Shown here piece after piece: positions 8,181-16,448 of a stretch of 39,678 nt of DNA. This DNA comes from Sphingobium trunci. GTDB taxonomy: Bacteria; Pseudomonadota; Alphaproteobacteria; Sphingomonadales; Sphingomonadaceae. The translations under genes were made by a program, and so were the position numbers. Under the pieces are notes generated by a model. It was given only the letters and a program-made list of their open reading frames with translations, did not search any database and was not told the origin of the DNA. Numbering within the stretch: position 1 is the first letter of the stretch; the number at the start of each line of letters is the position of its first letter. The stretch is from positions 1 to 39,678 of the forward strand of contig NZ_JAKUJY010000032.1 in assembly GCF_022664535.1 (NCBI RefSeq), in the 5' to 3' direction.

Positions 8181-10607
8181 TCAGAGCGTCAGGCGCAGCG
8201 TAGCGCCGATGGACCGGGGCTCGCCGACCAGACCCTGGATCAGGCCGGTGTTGAACCCGGCGGTGGTCCGGGTGACGAGATACTGTTTGTCGAACAGATT
8301 GCGCGCCCAGACCGATAGGTCGATCCGTTCGCCGAAGCGGATGCCTGCGCGCGCATTTACGAGGCCATAGCCCGCGATCCAGGACGAGGGAGCGTCGTTG
8401 GACAGGTTATAGGCGCCGGACTGATAGCTGTAGTCGATGCCCAGAAAGGCTTCCTTCCCTCCGCCGATGTCGGCGCGGTAATCGCCGCCGGCAGCGAACG
8501 CCCATTTGGGCGCTCCCGCCAGCGGCCGGCCGCTCAGATTGCAGGATGGCGCAGGGAATTGCTCGATCGGGCAGGGGGCATTCACGAAATCCAGATAGGT
8601 TGCATCGAGATAGGTGCCCGAGGCGTACAGATCGAGCCTGGCGAGCGGCTTCACACGGCCTTCGACTTCAACGCCGCGCACGCGCACCTTGCCGACGTTG
8701 GAAACATAGGTGGTGATCCGGTCGGGGTCGAACTGCGTCGCCTGATAATTGGCGTCGATGGTCCAGAAGCCCGCGACGTTCAGGGTCCAGCGGCCGTCCG
8801 CCGGACCGCTCTTCACGCCGACCTCGTAATGCGTCACGGTTTCGGGATCGATCACGACCGGCGTCCCCGGCGCGACGTTGGTGAGCGTGAGGCCGCCCGA
8901 CTTGAAGCCCCTGGCGAACGTGCCGTAGAGCAGGACGTCCTGCGCGGGCTTGTACCCCAGCGTCAGTGAGCCGGACAGCCTGCTCTCCGACGTGGAGGCG
9001 GCATAGCTCCGTGCCGTGCCGAACGAAGCGCGCAGGGCCTGCACCGTGGCCTGTTCCGCGCCGGTGAGGCCAGCCAGGCTGGCGGCGGAGGCAATCGACT
9101 GCTGGAACGTCCCGTCCTTGGTCTCCTTGGTGTAGCGCAGGCCGCCTGTCAGGTTGAGCGAAGGCGAGATGTTCCACGTCGCCTGTCCGAACGCGGCATA
9201 GCTTTTGAGGCGGAGCCGGGAGAGGCCGCGCACGCCGAATCCATCAAGGGCGATCCGGCGCAGCGCGTTCGTCGCGGCGCTGGGGCTGATGCCGAAGAGG
9301 AAGGCCGGCGCGTCCGACCCGTAGGCGGTCAGATTGTCGCTGTCGAGCGACTGGTGGAGGTAGAAGCCGCCCAGCACATAGTCGACACTGTTCTTACCCT
9401 GCGAAGCCAGTCGTACTTCCTGCGTGAACTGGCGCTGGCGGCTGGAACTCTGTGCCGCCGCCAGCAAGTCGAGGCTGGTGCCGTCGGCGTCGTTGCGCGG
9501 ACTCCAGTTCCAGGTGCGATAGGCGGTGATGGAGGTGAGGGCAACTGGCCCCAGATCGCTTTCCAGCTTCGCCGATCCGCCGGCCTGCGTCATCTTCACG
9601 CTGGCGAGCCGGTTCAAATAGACATTGCGGGCGGAAGGATCGAAGGGCGGCACGTTGAAGCCGGGGAAACGGCTCACCCGGTCGAGATAGCTGTTCGGGC
9701 GAAGGGTGCCGTCGGCCCGATACTGGTTGACCAGTTCCACGCCCACAGCCGCAAATCCGTCCTCATGCTGGTCTGCATAGTCGCCGATGACGCGCAAGGT
9801 GGTGGCTTCGCCAAAGCGCGCGAAGATCTGTCCCCGCACGGTGACGCTGTTATAATCATTGATGCGCCGGCCGCCGAGCGTCTGGTTGCGAACCCAGCCA
9901 TTGTGCGCGGTCTGCGTCATTGCCAGGCGTACTGCCAGTTGATCGTCCACCAGCGGCAGGTTCGCCACGTCGCGAAGCTGGTAGTAGCCGAAGCTGCCGA
10001 CCGATGCGTCGGCCCGCAGTTCCGGCTTGAAGGAGGAGGGCGCCTTCGTGTAGATGCTGATCGCGCCGCCCGTCGTGTTCTTGCCGAACAGCGTGCCTTG
10101 CGGTCCGCGCAGCAGCTCGATCCGGTCAAGGTCGACCAGGTCGAACACGGCCTGGCCGGTGCGGGCGTAATAGACGTCGTCGATGTAAACGCCGACGCCG
10201 TTTTCGAGGCCGTCATTCTGAAGCCCGACATTGGCCCCCAGCCCGCGGATGTTGATATTGGTGTTGCGCGGATTGGTACCGATGATCTGGAGGCTGGGCG
10301 CCTGCCGCTTCAACTGGTCCAGCGTGTAGATGTTCTTCCGGTCGAGCGCCGCCCCGCCAAACACGCTGATGGCGATCGGCACATCCTGAGCCCGCTCCTC
10401 CCGCCGCCGCGCCATCACCACTATGGCGTCCCCATCGACGGCGTCCAGCGCGGACGATTGCTCCGCAGCGCGGACAGGAATCGTCGCGACTGGTCCTGCG
10501 AGACCGACGAATGTCGCCCTTGCGACCCAGATCCCAATGCGACGCCGCCCCGTTCCATGCCGGTTCCGTTTTCGCACGATGATATTCCCCTCTCGACCGG
10601 GTGGCAT
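8181..10607 (-). CDS. TonB-dependent outer-membrane receptor
   Basis: Active importer of 808 residues. It has an N-terminal basic region and signal sequence (about 1-47, ending VRAAEQS), a plug domain (IVVMARRREERAQDVPIAISV, then NINIRGLG, VGVYIDDVYYARTG, LLRGPQGTLFGKNTTGGAI), and a 22-strand beta-barrel ending GATLRLTL. A GTG at residue 11 (position 10577) has a better ribosome site (GAGGGG, 9 bases upstream) than the ATG at 10607, and either start leaves the signal peptide intact. No STN signalling domain is visible, unlike the second receptor in this window. It heads the operon with the DUF1214-like protein, sulfatase and FGE; the cargo is therefore likely a sulfated or hydrophobic substrate (inference). 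Confidence 0.93.
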   Translation of the reverse strand: MPPGREGNIIVRKRNRHGTGRRRIGIWVARATFVGLAGPVATIPVRAAEQSSALDAVDGDAIVVMARRREERAQDVPIAISVFGGAALDRKNIYTLDQLKRQAPSLQIIGTNPRNTNINIRGLGANVGLQNDGLENGVGVYIDDVYYARTGQAVFDLVDLDRIELLRGPQGTLFGKNTTGGAISIYTKAPSSFKPELRADASVGSFGYYQLRDVANLPLVDDQLAVRLAMTQTAHNGWVRNQTLGGRRINDYNSVTVRGQIFARFGEATTLRVIGDYADQHEDGFAAVGVELVNQYRADGTLRPNSYLDRVSRFPGFNVPPFDPSARNVYLNRLASVKMTQAGGSAKLESDLGPVALTSITAYRTWNWSPRNDADGTSLDLLAAAQSSSRQRQFTQEVRLASQGKNSVDYVLGGFYLHQSLDSDNLTAYGSDAPAFLFGISPSAATNALRRIALDGFGVRGLSRLRLKSYAAFGQATWNISPSLNLTGGLRYTKETKDGTFQQSIASAASLAGLTGAEQATVQALRASFGTARSYAASTSESRLSGSLTLGYKPAQDVLLYGTFARGFKSGGLTLTNVAPGTPVVIDPETVTHYEVGVKSGPADGRWTLNVAGFWTIDANYQATQFDPDRITTYVSNVGKVRVRGVEVEGRVKPLARLDLYASGTYLDATYLDFVNAPCPIEQFPAPSCNLSGRPLAGAPKWAFAAGGDYRADIGGGKEAFLGIDYSYQSGAYNLSNDAPSSWIAGYGLVNARAGIRFGERIDLSVWARNLFDKQYLVTRTTAGFNTGLIQGLVGEPRSIGATLRLTL

Positions 10608-10646
10608 AGAGGCGCCTTTTTCCGCCCCGTGAGACGGATCAAAATT

Positions 10647-10666
10647 TCGTTTCGTTGAAGAAACGA
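10647..10666. promoter_or_regulatory. Inverted repeat upstream of TonB/sulfatase operon
   Basis: TCGTTTC-GTTGAA-GAAACGA is a perfect 7-base inverted repeat with a 6-base spacer, located 40 bases before the TonB receptor start. It is distinct in sequence from the two other operator types in the window (the TTGACT palindrome at 1443 and the TGTATA/GACA sites), so a different repressor may be involved. It could also be a 5' UTR hairpin. Regulator unknown. Confidence 0.45.
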
Positions 10667-10830
10667 TATGACGTGTCCCGCAAAAGCCTGCGCCTCGCAG
10701 ATGTCCCGTTTTATTGGAATCGAAGATTGGCCTAGCGCCGTCGCCTCAGCAGTATGGACTTGCGGAGAAAATGGGCAGGCATGGATTACGCCCGATCGAA
10801 CATTGCACCGCGAAATCTCCTATTACTACT

Positions 10831-10846
10831 GTATAAATAGACATAC
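10831..10846. promoter_or_regulatory. GTAT..ATAC element, candidate GntR site
   Basis: GTATAAATAGACATAC preceded by ACT gives ACTGTATAAATAGACA, resembling the palindrome at 25155-25170 read on the minus strand (ACTGTATAGACAGT) and the related element at 20201-20215. Recurrence near regulated promoters suggests a shared operator; that is inference from three visually matched sites. Confidence 0.35.
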
Positions 10847-11040
10847 TACGTCAACAGTAGATTTGCTTGATGTCCACAAACCGCGGCTACCCTCCCCGTC
10901 TCGATTGATCCGATCGGCAAATTCTCCATCACGAGATGCGAGTGGAGCGGATCATATTATGGAAGCGCTCGCGCAAATGTCTCACGTCCTGTTCCATCCT
11001 TGTCGCAGACATGGCGAGCGTTTCCCAAACTGCTCCCAAG
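10831..11040 (-). pseudogene. Decayed copy of the 3' end of the gntR gene plus its downstream flank
   Basis: This stretch aligns by eye with 20201-20420, the end of the intact FadR/GntR gene and its 3' flank. Shared blocks include gtata..gacatac, gcggctaccc, tcgatt, atcacgag/gtcacgag and cggatcat. On the minus strand an in-frame HLRERFHNMIRSTRIS followed by stop corresponds to MQQRLRDMIRSHTRLV at the C-terminus of the intact regulator. The remainder of the gene is missing or unrecognisable. The surrounding 10608-11160 stretch otherwise holds only the divergent promoters of the TonB and aldo/keto reductase operons. Conservation of the non-coding flank may mean that part of it is a binding site. 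Confidence 0.55.
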
Positions 11041-11067
11041 TGCGATTAGGCAAATCCGCCACCTCAA

Positions 11068-11084
11068 TTTATACAATGTATAAA
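11068..11084. promoter_or_regulatory. Palindromic operator upstream of aldo/keto reductase operon
   Basis: TTTATAC-AAT-GTATAAA is a perfect 7-base inverted repeat with a 3-base spacer, 77 bases before the aldo/keto reductase ATG. TATAC/GTATA half-sites are typical of FadR-subfamily GntR regulators, and such a gene is at 20273-21091. It probably controls the long plus-strand operon. The TGTATAAA/TATAAA portion may also serve as a -10 element. Confidence 0.5.
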
Positions 11085-11160
11085 ATATTGATTGACGATA
11101 TCGACTTCTGATGCGATCTCCGCCTTCGAGACCCAGTTGAGCTAGGCGTGAGAGGACCAC

Positions 11161-12111
11161 ATGGAGTTTCGCAATTTAGGAGATTCCGGACTCCGGGTCA
11201 GCGAAATCGGGCTGGGCTGCAATAATTTTGGCGCAAAGCTGGACGAGCAACAGACACAGGTCGTCGTCAACGCTGCCATCGACGCAGGCATCACCCTGTT
11301 CGACACTGCGGACGTCTATGGCTACACCCGGTCGGAAAGCTTTTTGGGAAAGGCGCTGGCGAAGTGCCGGCATGACGTGGTGATCGCCACGAAATTCGGT
11401 CTTTCCGCATGGGATGGGGAGCATCGCAAGGGTGCATCACGGCGCTGGATCATGCAGGCCGTCGAGGACAGCCTGACGCGCCTGCAAACCGATTATATCG
11501 ATCTTTACCAGCTTCACATGCCCGACCTGGCGACGCCGGTAGAAGAAACGCTGCGCGCACTCGACGATCTCATCCGTCAGGGCAAGGTTCGCTATATCGG
11601 CTGTTCCAACTTCTCAGGTTGGCAGATCGCCGATGCCAACTGGATCGCGCGCGAACTGGTCATCAATCGCTTCATATCGGTGCAGAATGAATTTTCGATG
11701 CTGAACCGTGGGGTGGAGCGAGAGGTTCTGCCCACCTGCGAGCATTTTCAGCTTGGCTTGCTGCCATTTTTCCCGCTCGCCTCCGGCCTTCTGACCGGCA
11801 AATATGTGCGTGGAGCGCCGCCGCCCGAAGGTTCGCGCCTCAGTGGCAGGCGCGGCGCCAAATCCCTGACCGATGATAATTTCGATCTGGTGGAGCGGCT
11901 CTCCACCTTCGCGCGGGATCGTAACCGCACGATGCTGGACCTCGCTTTCGCCTGGCTGCTCGCGCATCGGCCGGTCGCGTCCGTCATTGCCGGGGCGACG
12001 AGCGCCGATCAGGTCGGCGGCAATGCAAAGGCGGCCGGGTGGCGCCTGTCTGCCGAGGACATGAGTGAAATCCATGCCATTTTCACCGCGGAATCTGGAG
12101 CAGGGGCATGA
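11161..12111 (+). CDS. Aldo/keto reductase
   Basis: NADPH-dependent carbonyl reductase of 316 residues with a TIM-barrel fold. The catalytic tetrad is visible: Asp48 and Tyr53 (FDTADVYG), Lys78 (ATKFG) and His119 (LYQLHMPD). The C-terminal cofactor segment SVIAGATSADQV is also present. Length and motifs fit the YghZ/Kvbeta-like AKR branch. It is the first gene of a co-directional run of eleven genes and overlaps the next by 4 bases (ATGA). The ATG follows GTGAGAGGACC, a purine-rich ribosome site. Likely reduces a ketone or aldehyde intermediate. Confidence 0.92.
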   Translation: MEFRNLGDSGLRVSEIGLGCNNFGAKLDEQQTQVVVNAAIDAGITLFDTADVYGYTRSESFLGKALAKCRHDVVIATKFGLSAWDGEHRKGASRRWIMQAVEDSLTRLQTDYIDLYQLHMPDLATPVEETLRALDDLIRQGKVRYIGCSNFSGWQIADANWIARELVINRFISVQNEFSMLNRGVEREVLPTCEHFQLGLLPFFPLASGLLTGKYVRGAPPPEGSRLSGRRGAKSLTDDNFDLVERLSTFARDRNRTMLDLAFAWLLAHRPVASVIAGATSADQVGGNAKAAGWRLSAEDMSEIHAIFTAESGAGA

Positions 12112-12875
12112 GCGGACAGAAGATGGATTTGACCGGCAAGGTGGCGATCATCACCGGCAGCGGCACCGGCATAGGCCGGGCCAGCGCTGTGCTTCTCGCG
12201 CAGCAGGGTGCCGATATCGTGCTTGCGGGCCGCAAGGAAGGTCCGTTGGATGAGTCGGCTGGGCAGGTCCGCGCGCTCGGACGGCGCGCGTCGGTCATTC
12301 CCACCGACGTCAAGGACAGCGATGCCTGCGAAGCGCTGGTCGCCCGGACGATGGAGGAATTTGGGCGGATCGACATTCTGCTGAACAACGCGGGGGGCAG
12401 TCGCGCCAAGTCGCTGGATGCCTGGACGCTTGCCGACTTCCACGACATGATCGCGCTCAACCTGACCAGCGTCTGGGTGCTCTCGCTCGCCGCCGCACGG
12501 CATATGCGCGGAACTGGTGGCTCGATCATCAACATCTCGTCCATGGCCAGCCTGCGTGCGGTGCCGCACTCGGCGCCCTATGGCGTGGCCAAGGCGGGCG
12601 TGAACAACATGACCTCCGTGATGGCGGTCGACCTTGCGCCGTTCGGCATCCGCGTGAACTGCATCGCGGTGGGGACGATCAAGTCCGAAGGCTATATCCG
12701 GGCCATGGAGCGGATGGGTCTGGACCCTGATGTCAGCGGCGCTGGAAACCCGATGGGACGCCCCGGCCTGCCGGAGGAGATCGCCTGGCCGGTGCTGTTC
12801 CTGGCGTCGGATGCGTCGAGCTATGTCACGGGCCAGACCCTTGCCGTCAATGGCGGCATGGCGCTTCGGCCGTAG
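12108..12875 (+). CDS. Classical SDR oxidoreductase
   Basis: 255-residue FabG-like dehydrogenase. TGSGTGIG at 16-23, NNAG at 93-96, Ser145 in NISSMAS, YGVAK at 158-162, and the C-terminal YVTGQTLAVNGG typical of the family. The start overlaps the aldo/keto reductase stop (ATGA), implying translational coupling. Acts on an unknown alcohol/ketone in the operon's pathway. Confidence 0.9.
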   Translation: MSGQKMDLTGKVAIITGSGTGIGRASAVLLAQQGADIVLAGRKEGPLDESAGQVRALGRRASVIPTDVKDSDACEALVARTMEEFGRIDILLNNAGGSRAKSLDAWTLADFHDMIALNLTSVWVLSLAAARHMRGTGGSIINISSMASLRAVPHSAPYGVAKAGVNNMTSVMAVDLAPFGIRVNCIAVGTIKSEGYIRAMERMGLDPDVSGAGNPMGRPGLPEEIAWPVLFLASDASSYVTGQTLAVNGGMALRP

Positions 12876-12885
12876 GGGAGGGGGG

Positions 12886-13347
12886 ATGATCCCGGCACTG
12901 CATCCAGCCCAGCTTTTCCATGTAGGCGTGGTCTGCGAGGACATCGACGCCGCCATGGCGGAGATGAACCTTACTCTCGGCGTGACCTGGCAGGGCGGTC
13001 GCGCGGCGCGGATGGAACTCTGTATCTTCGGCGAAGAGCGCGAAGTGGAGATGCGCATCGCTCATTCGGTGCAGGGGCCGCCGCATGTGGAACTGATCCA
13101 GGCTGTGCCGGACAGCCCATGGGCCAGCCCCACCGTTGGCGTGCACCATCTCTGCTATTGGTCGGAAGAACCGCTGACGTTGATCGCGACGCTGGAAGGG
13201 GCGGGCGCCCGGCGAGTGCTGGGCAAGGATGGATCGGCCAGCGGATATTTCCATCTGCCGGGCGGCATGCTGGTCGAGGTGCTGGGCGCCGAAACCCATG
13301 ACCGCCTGTCCGGCTGGATCAGGAAGGCGGAGAAACAGCATGGATAA
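12886..13347 (+). CDS. VOC-family (glyoxalase/dioxygenase fold) protein
   Basis: 153 residues beginning MIPALHPAQLFHVGVV, a typical first beta-strand of a VOC module; His at VGVVCEDI-type and VGVHHLCYW positions could bind metal, and the final strand reads YFHLPGGMLVEVLG. The ATG at 12886 follows a GGGGAGGGGGG run; the frame extends upstream only through the SDR gene. Metal-dependent isomerase, epimerase or ring-cleaving functions are all known in this superfamily, so the reaction is open. The 3' end overlaps the following gene by 8 bases. Confidence 0.75.
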   Translation: MIPALHPAQLFHVGVVCEDIDAAMAEMNLTLGVTWQGGRAARMELCIFGEEREVEMRIAHSVQGPPHVELIQAVPDSPWASPTVGVHHLCYWSEEPLTLIATLEGAGARRVLGKDGSASGYFHLPGGMLVEVLGAETHDRLSGWIRKAEKQHG

Positions 13348-14461
13348 TGCGGGCATGCAGGCGGCATGGAACGCCTATCTCGATTCCCTTAAGAGCGCGG
13401 GCGAGGCGTTGTTCCGCGCCTCCTCCCCGACCGATGAAGTGACGCAGGCGGAGGGGTTACGTCATCTCTCGCGGCTGGTGCGCCTTGGCCTGTCGAGCGC
13501 GGTGGAGTTCGCCGATCCCGACTTTCCTGTCCTGGCCCGCTATGTCGACGAGGTCACGAAGTTCGGGTGCGACAATCCCGACACCATCTACCAGCGCGCG
13601 CTCATCAATCCGGCGCGCGAATATCGCATCACCGGCGTGCGGGGCAGCATCGACTATCTGAGCTTCATCACCGCCAAGCCCGGAGCCGAAGGACGCCAGC
13701 ATCAGGTGGCGCAGATCGACACGTCGACCTTGCAGGTGCGGCCGGACGGCACGTTCGAAATATGCCTCTCGCCAGAGCGCAAGGGGGAGAACTGGCTGGC
13801 CATCGACGCCGAGACCCGCTCCGTCTCCGTACGCCAGACCTATCTCGACCGGCAGGCCGAGGTTCCCGCGCAACTCCATATCGAGGCCATGGGCGAGCCG
13901 CGCATCCCCCCGCCACTGACGCGCGAGAAGATATCCGCCCAGTTGGAGGCCGCGCGCAACTTCACCCTCTATTGCGCGACCCTGTTTCCCGACTGGACCG
14001 AAGGCTATCAGGCCCATCCCAACACGCTTCCCCCGGCGGATCAGGAGGCATGCCTGCGGGCCGGGGGTGATCCCAATATCTATTTCTATCGTTCCTTCTG
14101 GCGGCTTGCGCCCGACGAGGCGCTGGTGGTGCGTATTCCGCGCATTCCCGCCTGCGACACATGGAACCTTCAGGTGGACAATTATTGGCAGGAATCGATG
14201 GATTATCGCTATGTGCGCAGCCATCTCAACAAGCATAGCGCGTTGGCGGACGCGGATGGCGGGGTGACGGCGGTGATCGCTCATCAGGATCCCGGCCATC
14301 CCAACTGGCTGAATACCGCGGGCCATGAGTGCGGCCATTTCGCGATGCGCTGGATACGGGCCGTCGAACATGTTGACCCCCTCACCAGCCTGCGCCGCTT
14401 TTCCGACGTTGCCGGGCAGAGCCGGGAAGCCGTCTCGCAACTGGCCGGAGCATCAGTATGA
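13340..14461 (+). CDS. DUF1214-like protein, cytosolic
   Basis: 373 residues from the ATG at 13340, which sits inside the end of the VOC gene. No signal peptide: the N-terminus (MDNAGMQAAWNAYLDSLK) is helical and soluble. The C-terminal half shares the DUF1214-like landmarks of the exported homologue at 6814-8154: a PDEALVVRIPRIP strand, TWNLQVDNYW, DADGGVTAVIAHQDPGHPNWLNTAGH and MRW. Family function unknown. It is coupled to the sulfotransferase by an ATGA overlap, so the two products may act on the same intermediate. Confidence 0.65.
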   Translation: MDNAGMQAAWNAYLDSLKSAGEALFRASSPTDEVTQAEGLRHLSRLVRLGLSSAVEFADPDFPVLARYVDEVTKFGCDNPDTIYQRALINPAREYRITGVRGSIDYLSFITAKPGAEGRQHQVAQIDTSTLQVRPDGTFEICLSPERKGENWLAIDAETRSVSVRQTYLDRQAEVPAQLHIEAMGEPRIPPPLTREKISAQLEAARNFTLYCATLFPDWTEGYQAHPNTLPPADQEACLRAGGDPNIYFYRSFWRLAPDEALVVRIPRIPACDTWNLQVDNYWQESMDYRYVRSHLNKHSALADADGGVTAVIAHQDPGHPNWLNTAGHECGHFAMRWIRAVEHVDPLTSLRRFSDVAGQSREAVSQLAGASV

Positions 14462-15648
14462 CCATGACCCCCGAACTTGACCCCGCCGCGCTGAAAGCGG
14501 AGGCGTCCCGCCGCACCGGGCTGACGGATTTCGGCGCCCCCGACTTTGAGGAGCCGCTGGCGATCGTCTGCCGATCGCTGACCGAAGAAGCGCCGCTCAG
14601 TGCCGATGGCCGGAAGGCTGCCGCCGAACGGACCATATCGGGCCTGATCGAGCGCCTGAAGCTCCAGCAATGGTTCGGCCTGCATCCAGAGATCGCCGAT
14701 GAGGAAATCCGCGCCCCTCTCGTCATCGCCGGGCTGCCGCGCACGGGAACGACGCTGCTCTATCGCATGCTGTCAGCGGCAGAGGGCTTTGCCGCGCCGC
14801 TTTTCTATGAGGTCAGCCAGCCCGCGCCCGCGCCGGACTGGAACTTCGATCCCGAAGACGATCGCCGCATTCCCGCCGCTGAGCAGGCGGTGAAGGCGAT
14901 GATGGCGGCGATGCCGGAACTTGCCTCCATCTATCCTTTCGAGGCGCATGCGCCCGAAGAGAGCATCTTCATGTACGGCGTTTCCTTCCGCTCGACGCGG
15001 GAGCAATCCAACGCGCTGGTCCCGACCTATAATGACTGGTTCCGTGACGCCGACAAGCGTCCCGCCTATGCCTATCTCAAGCGGAACCTCCAACTGCTGC
15101 AATGGCAGCGCAAGCGCAGCGGCCGCTGGCCCGGTCATCAGCGCTGGCTGCTCAAGACGCCCGATCATCTGCACGGGCTGGAAGAACTGCTGGCGGAATT
15201 TCCCGGTGCCCAGATCATCCAGACCCACCGCGACCCGGTGCAGACCATCCCGTCCATATGCAGCTTCATCCGCGTGCTGCATGCCCCCAATACGGCGCGG
15301 GACGACAGCATCGATATCGGCCACGCCTGGAGCGCGATGTTCGCGGCCAGCATGATCCGGGCGATGGATGTCCGGGATCGGCATCCGGCGAGCTTCCTCG
15401 ACATTCAGTATCGCGACACGGTGGCCGATCCGCGCGGCGTGGCGGAGCGGATATTCGCCTTTGTCGGCCAGCCGCTGACGGAGGCGGCATGGACCGAAAT
15501 GGAAAGCTGGCGCGATGCGAACAAGCGGGAGGATCGACCCGCGCATCATTACACGCTGGAGGAGTTCGGCCTGACCGAAGCGGGTGTGAAGGCGCAGTTT
15601 GCGGCCTATCGGGAGCGTTTCATCCTTGCCGAAGGCGTGCGCGCATGA
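14458..15648 (+). CDS. PAPS-dependent sulfotransferase family protein (1)
   Basis: 396 residues. The 5'-phosphosulfate-binding loop is GLPRTGTT (92-99), and the 3'-phosphate-binding segment reads IIQTHRDPVQTIPSICSF. Together these mark the sulfotransferase fold (P-loop NTPase superfamily, Sulfotransfer_3-type). Expected reaction: transfer of sulfonate from PAPS to a hydroxyl. It is cytosolic (no signal). Its placement in a catabolic operon is odd because sulfation usually conjugates rather than degrades; it may prime an elimination or mask a hydroxyl. A second, divergent sulfotransferase lies at 25234-26382. Overlaps its neighbours on both sides by 4 bases. Confidence 0.85.
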   Translation: MTMTPELDPAALKAEASRRTGLTDFGAPDFEEPLAIVCRSLTEEAPLSADGRKAAAERTISGLIERLKLQQWFGLHPEIADEEIRAPLVIAGLPRTGTTLLYRMLSAAEGFAAPLFYEVSQPAPAPDWNFDPEDDRRIPAAEQAVKAMMAAMPELASIYPFEAHAPEESIFMYGVSFRSTREQSNALVPTYNDWFRDADKRPAYAYLKRNLQLLQWQRKRSGRWPGHQRWLLKTPDHLHGLEELLAEFPGAQIIQTHRDPVQTIPSICSFIRVLHAPNTARDDSIDIGHAWSAMFAASMIRAMDVRDRHPASFLDIQYRDTVADPRGVAERIFAFVGQPLTEAAWTEMESWRDANKREDRPAHHYTLEEFGLTEAGVKAQFAAYRERFILAEGVRA

Positions 15649-16430
15649 TCCTGAAGGACAAGGTCGTGATGGTCAGCGGCATCGGCCCCGGCCTGGGGCA
15701 GGAGATGGCGCTGCTCGCCGCCCGCGAAGGGGCCGCCATCGCCATAGGCGCGCGCACCCCGGTCAAGCTGGACGCGGTGGAAGAGGAACTGGCGCGCGAC
15801 GGCATTGAACGGGTGCTGAAGGTGCCGACCGACGTTCGCGACCGTGCCCAGTGCGCGCGGTTCGTCGAACAAACGGTGGAACGCTTCGGCCGTGTCGATG
15901 TGCTTATCAACAGCGCCTATGTCACTGGCGCCTATACGCTCTCCGCCGAAGCCGATCTGGACGACTGGCGTGAGGTGATGGACGTCAACCTGTTCGGCGC
16001 GATGAACCTGATTCAGGAGGCCGTGCCGCACATGAAGCGGCAGGGCGGTGGCCGGATCATCAATGTGAATACGAAGGTGACGCGCCTGCCCCATGCGCTG
16101 ATGGGCGGCTATGCCGTGTCCAAGGCGGCGCTGCGCATGGCGACCGCGCAGTTGGCCAAGGAACTTGGGGCAGATGGCATAAGGCTGAACTCGGTCTTTC
16201 CCGGCTGGATGTGGGGACCGACGGTGGAGCAGGGTTTCGAAGCGCGTGCAGCAGCCGAAGGACGCAGCGTTGCCGATATTCGGGCGGAGATCGCCGCCGC
16301 CATCCCGATCGGCGACATTCCCGAGGATGGCGATTGCGCGAAGGCGGTGATCGGCCTTGCGTCCGACTATTTCGCGATCGTCACGGGCGCCTGTCTGGAC
16401 CTGTCCGGCGGCGAATATCTGCCGCTTTGA
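15645..16430 (+). CDS. Divergent SDR-family protein
   Basis: 261 residues with a Rossmann fold but altered signatures: SGIGPGLG (11-18) instead of TGxxxGxG, NSAY (89-92) in place of NNAG, and Thr143 (VNTKV) where the catalytic Ser is expected. Tyr156 and Lys160 (YAVSK) are retained. The FPGWMWGPTVEQGF segment following is typical of SDR substrate loops. Thr can replace Ser in some active SDRs, so activity is plausible but specificity may be unusual. ATGA overlap with the sulfotransferase indicates coupled translation. Confidence 0.85.
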   Translation: MILKDKVVMVSGIGPGLGQEMALLAAREGAAIAIGARTPVKLDAVEEELARDGIERVLKVPTDVRDRAQCARFVEQTVERFGRVDVLINSAYVTGAYTLSAEADLDDWREVMDVNLFGAMNLIQEAVPHMKRQGGGRIINVNTKVTRLPHALMGGYAVSKAALRMATAQLAKELGADGIRLNSVFPGWMWGPTVEQGFEARAAAEGRSVADIRAEIAAAIPIGDIPEDGDCAKAVIGLASDYFAIVTGACLDLSGGEYLPL

Positions 16431-16448
16431 TGCTGAAGGAACCACCCC

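Noticed and set aside
9354..10658. 434-residue plus-strand open frame
   Set aside because: Antisense to the TonB receptor plug and barrel; no motif.
10668..11111. 147-residue plus-strand frame in the TonB/AKR intergenic region
   Set aside because: Composition unlike a protein, and the region aligns with the 3' flank of gntR on the other strand.
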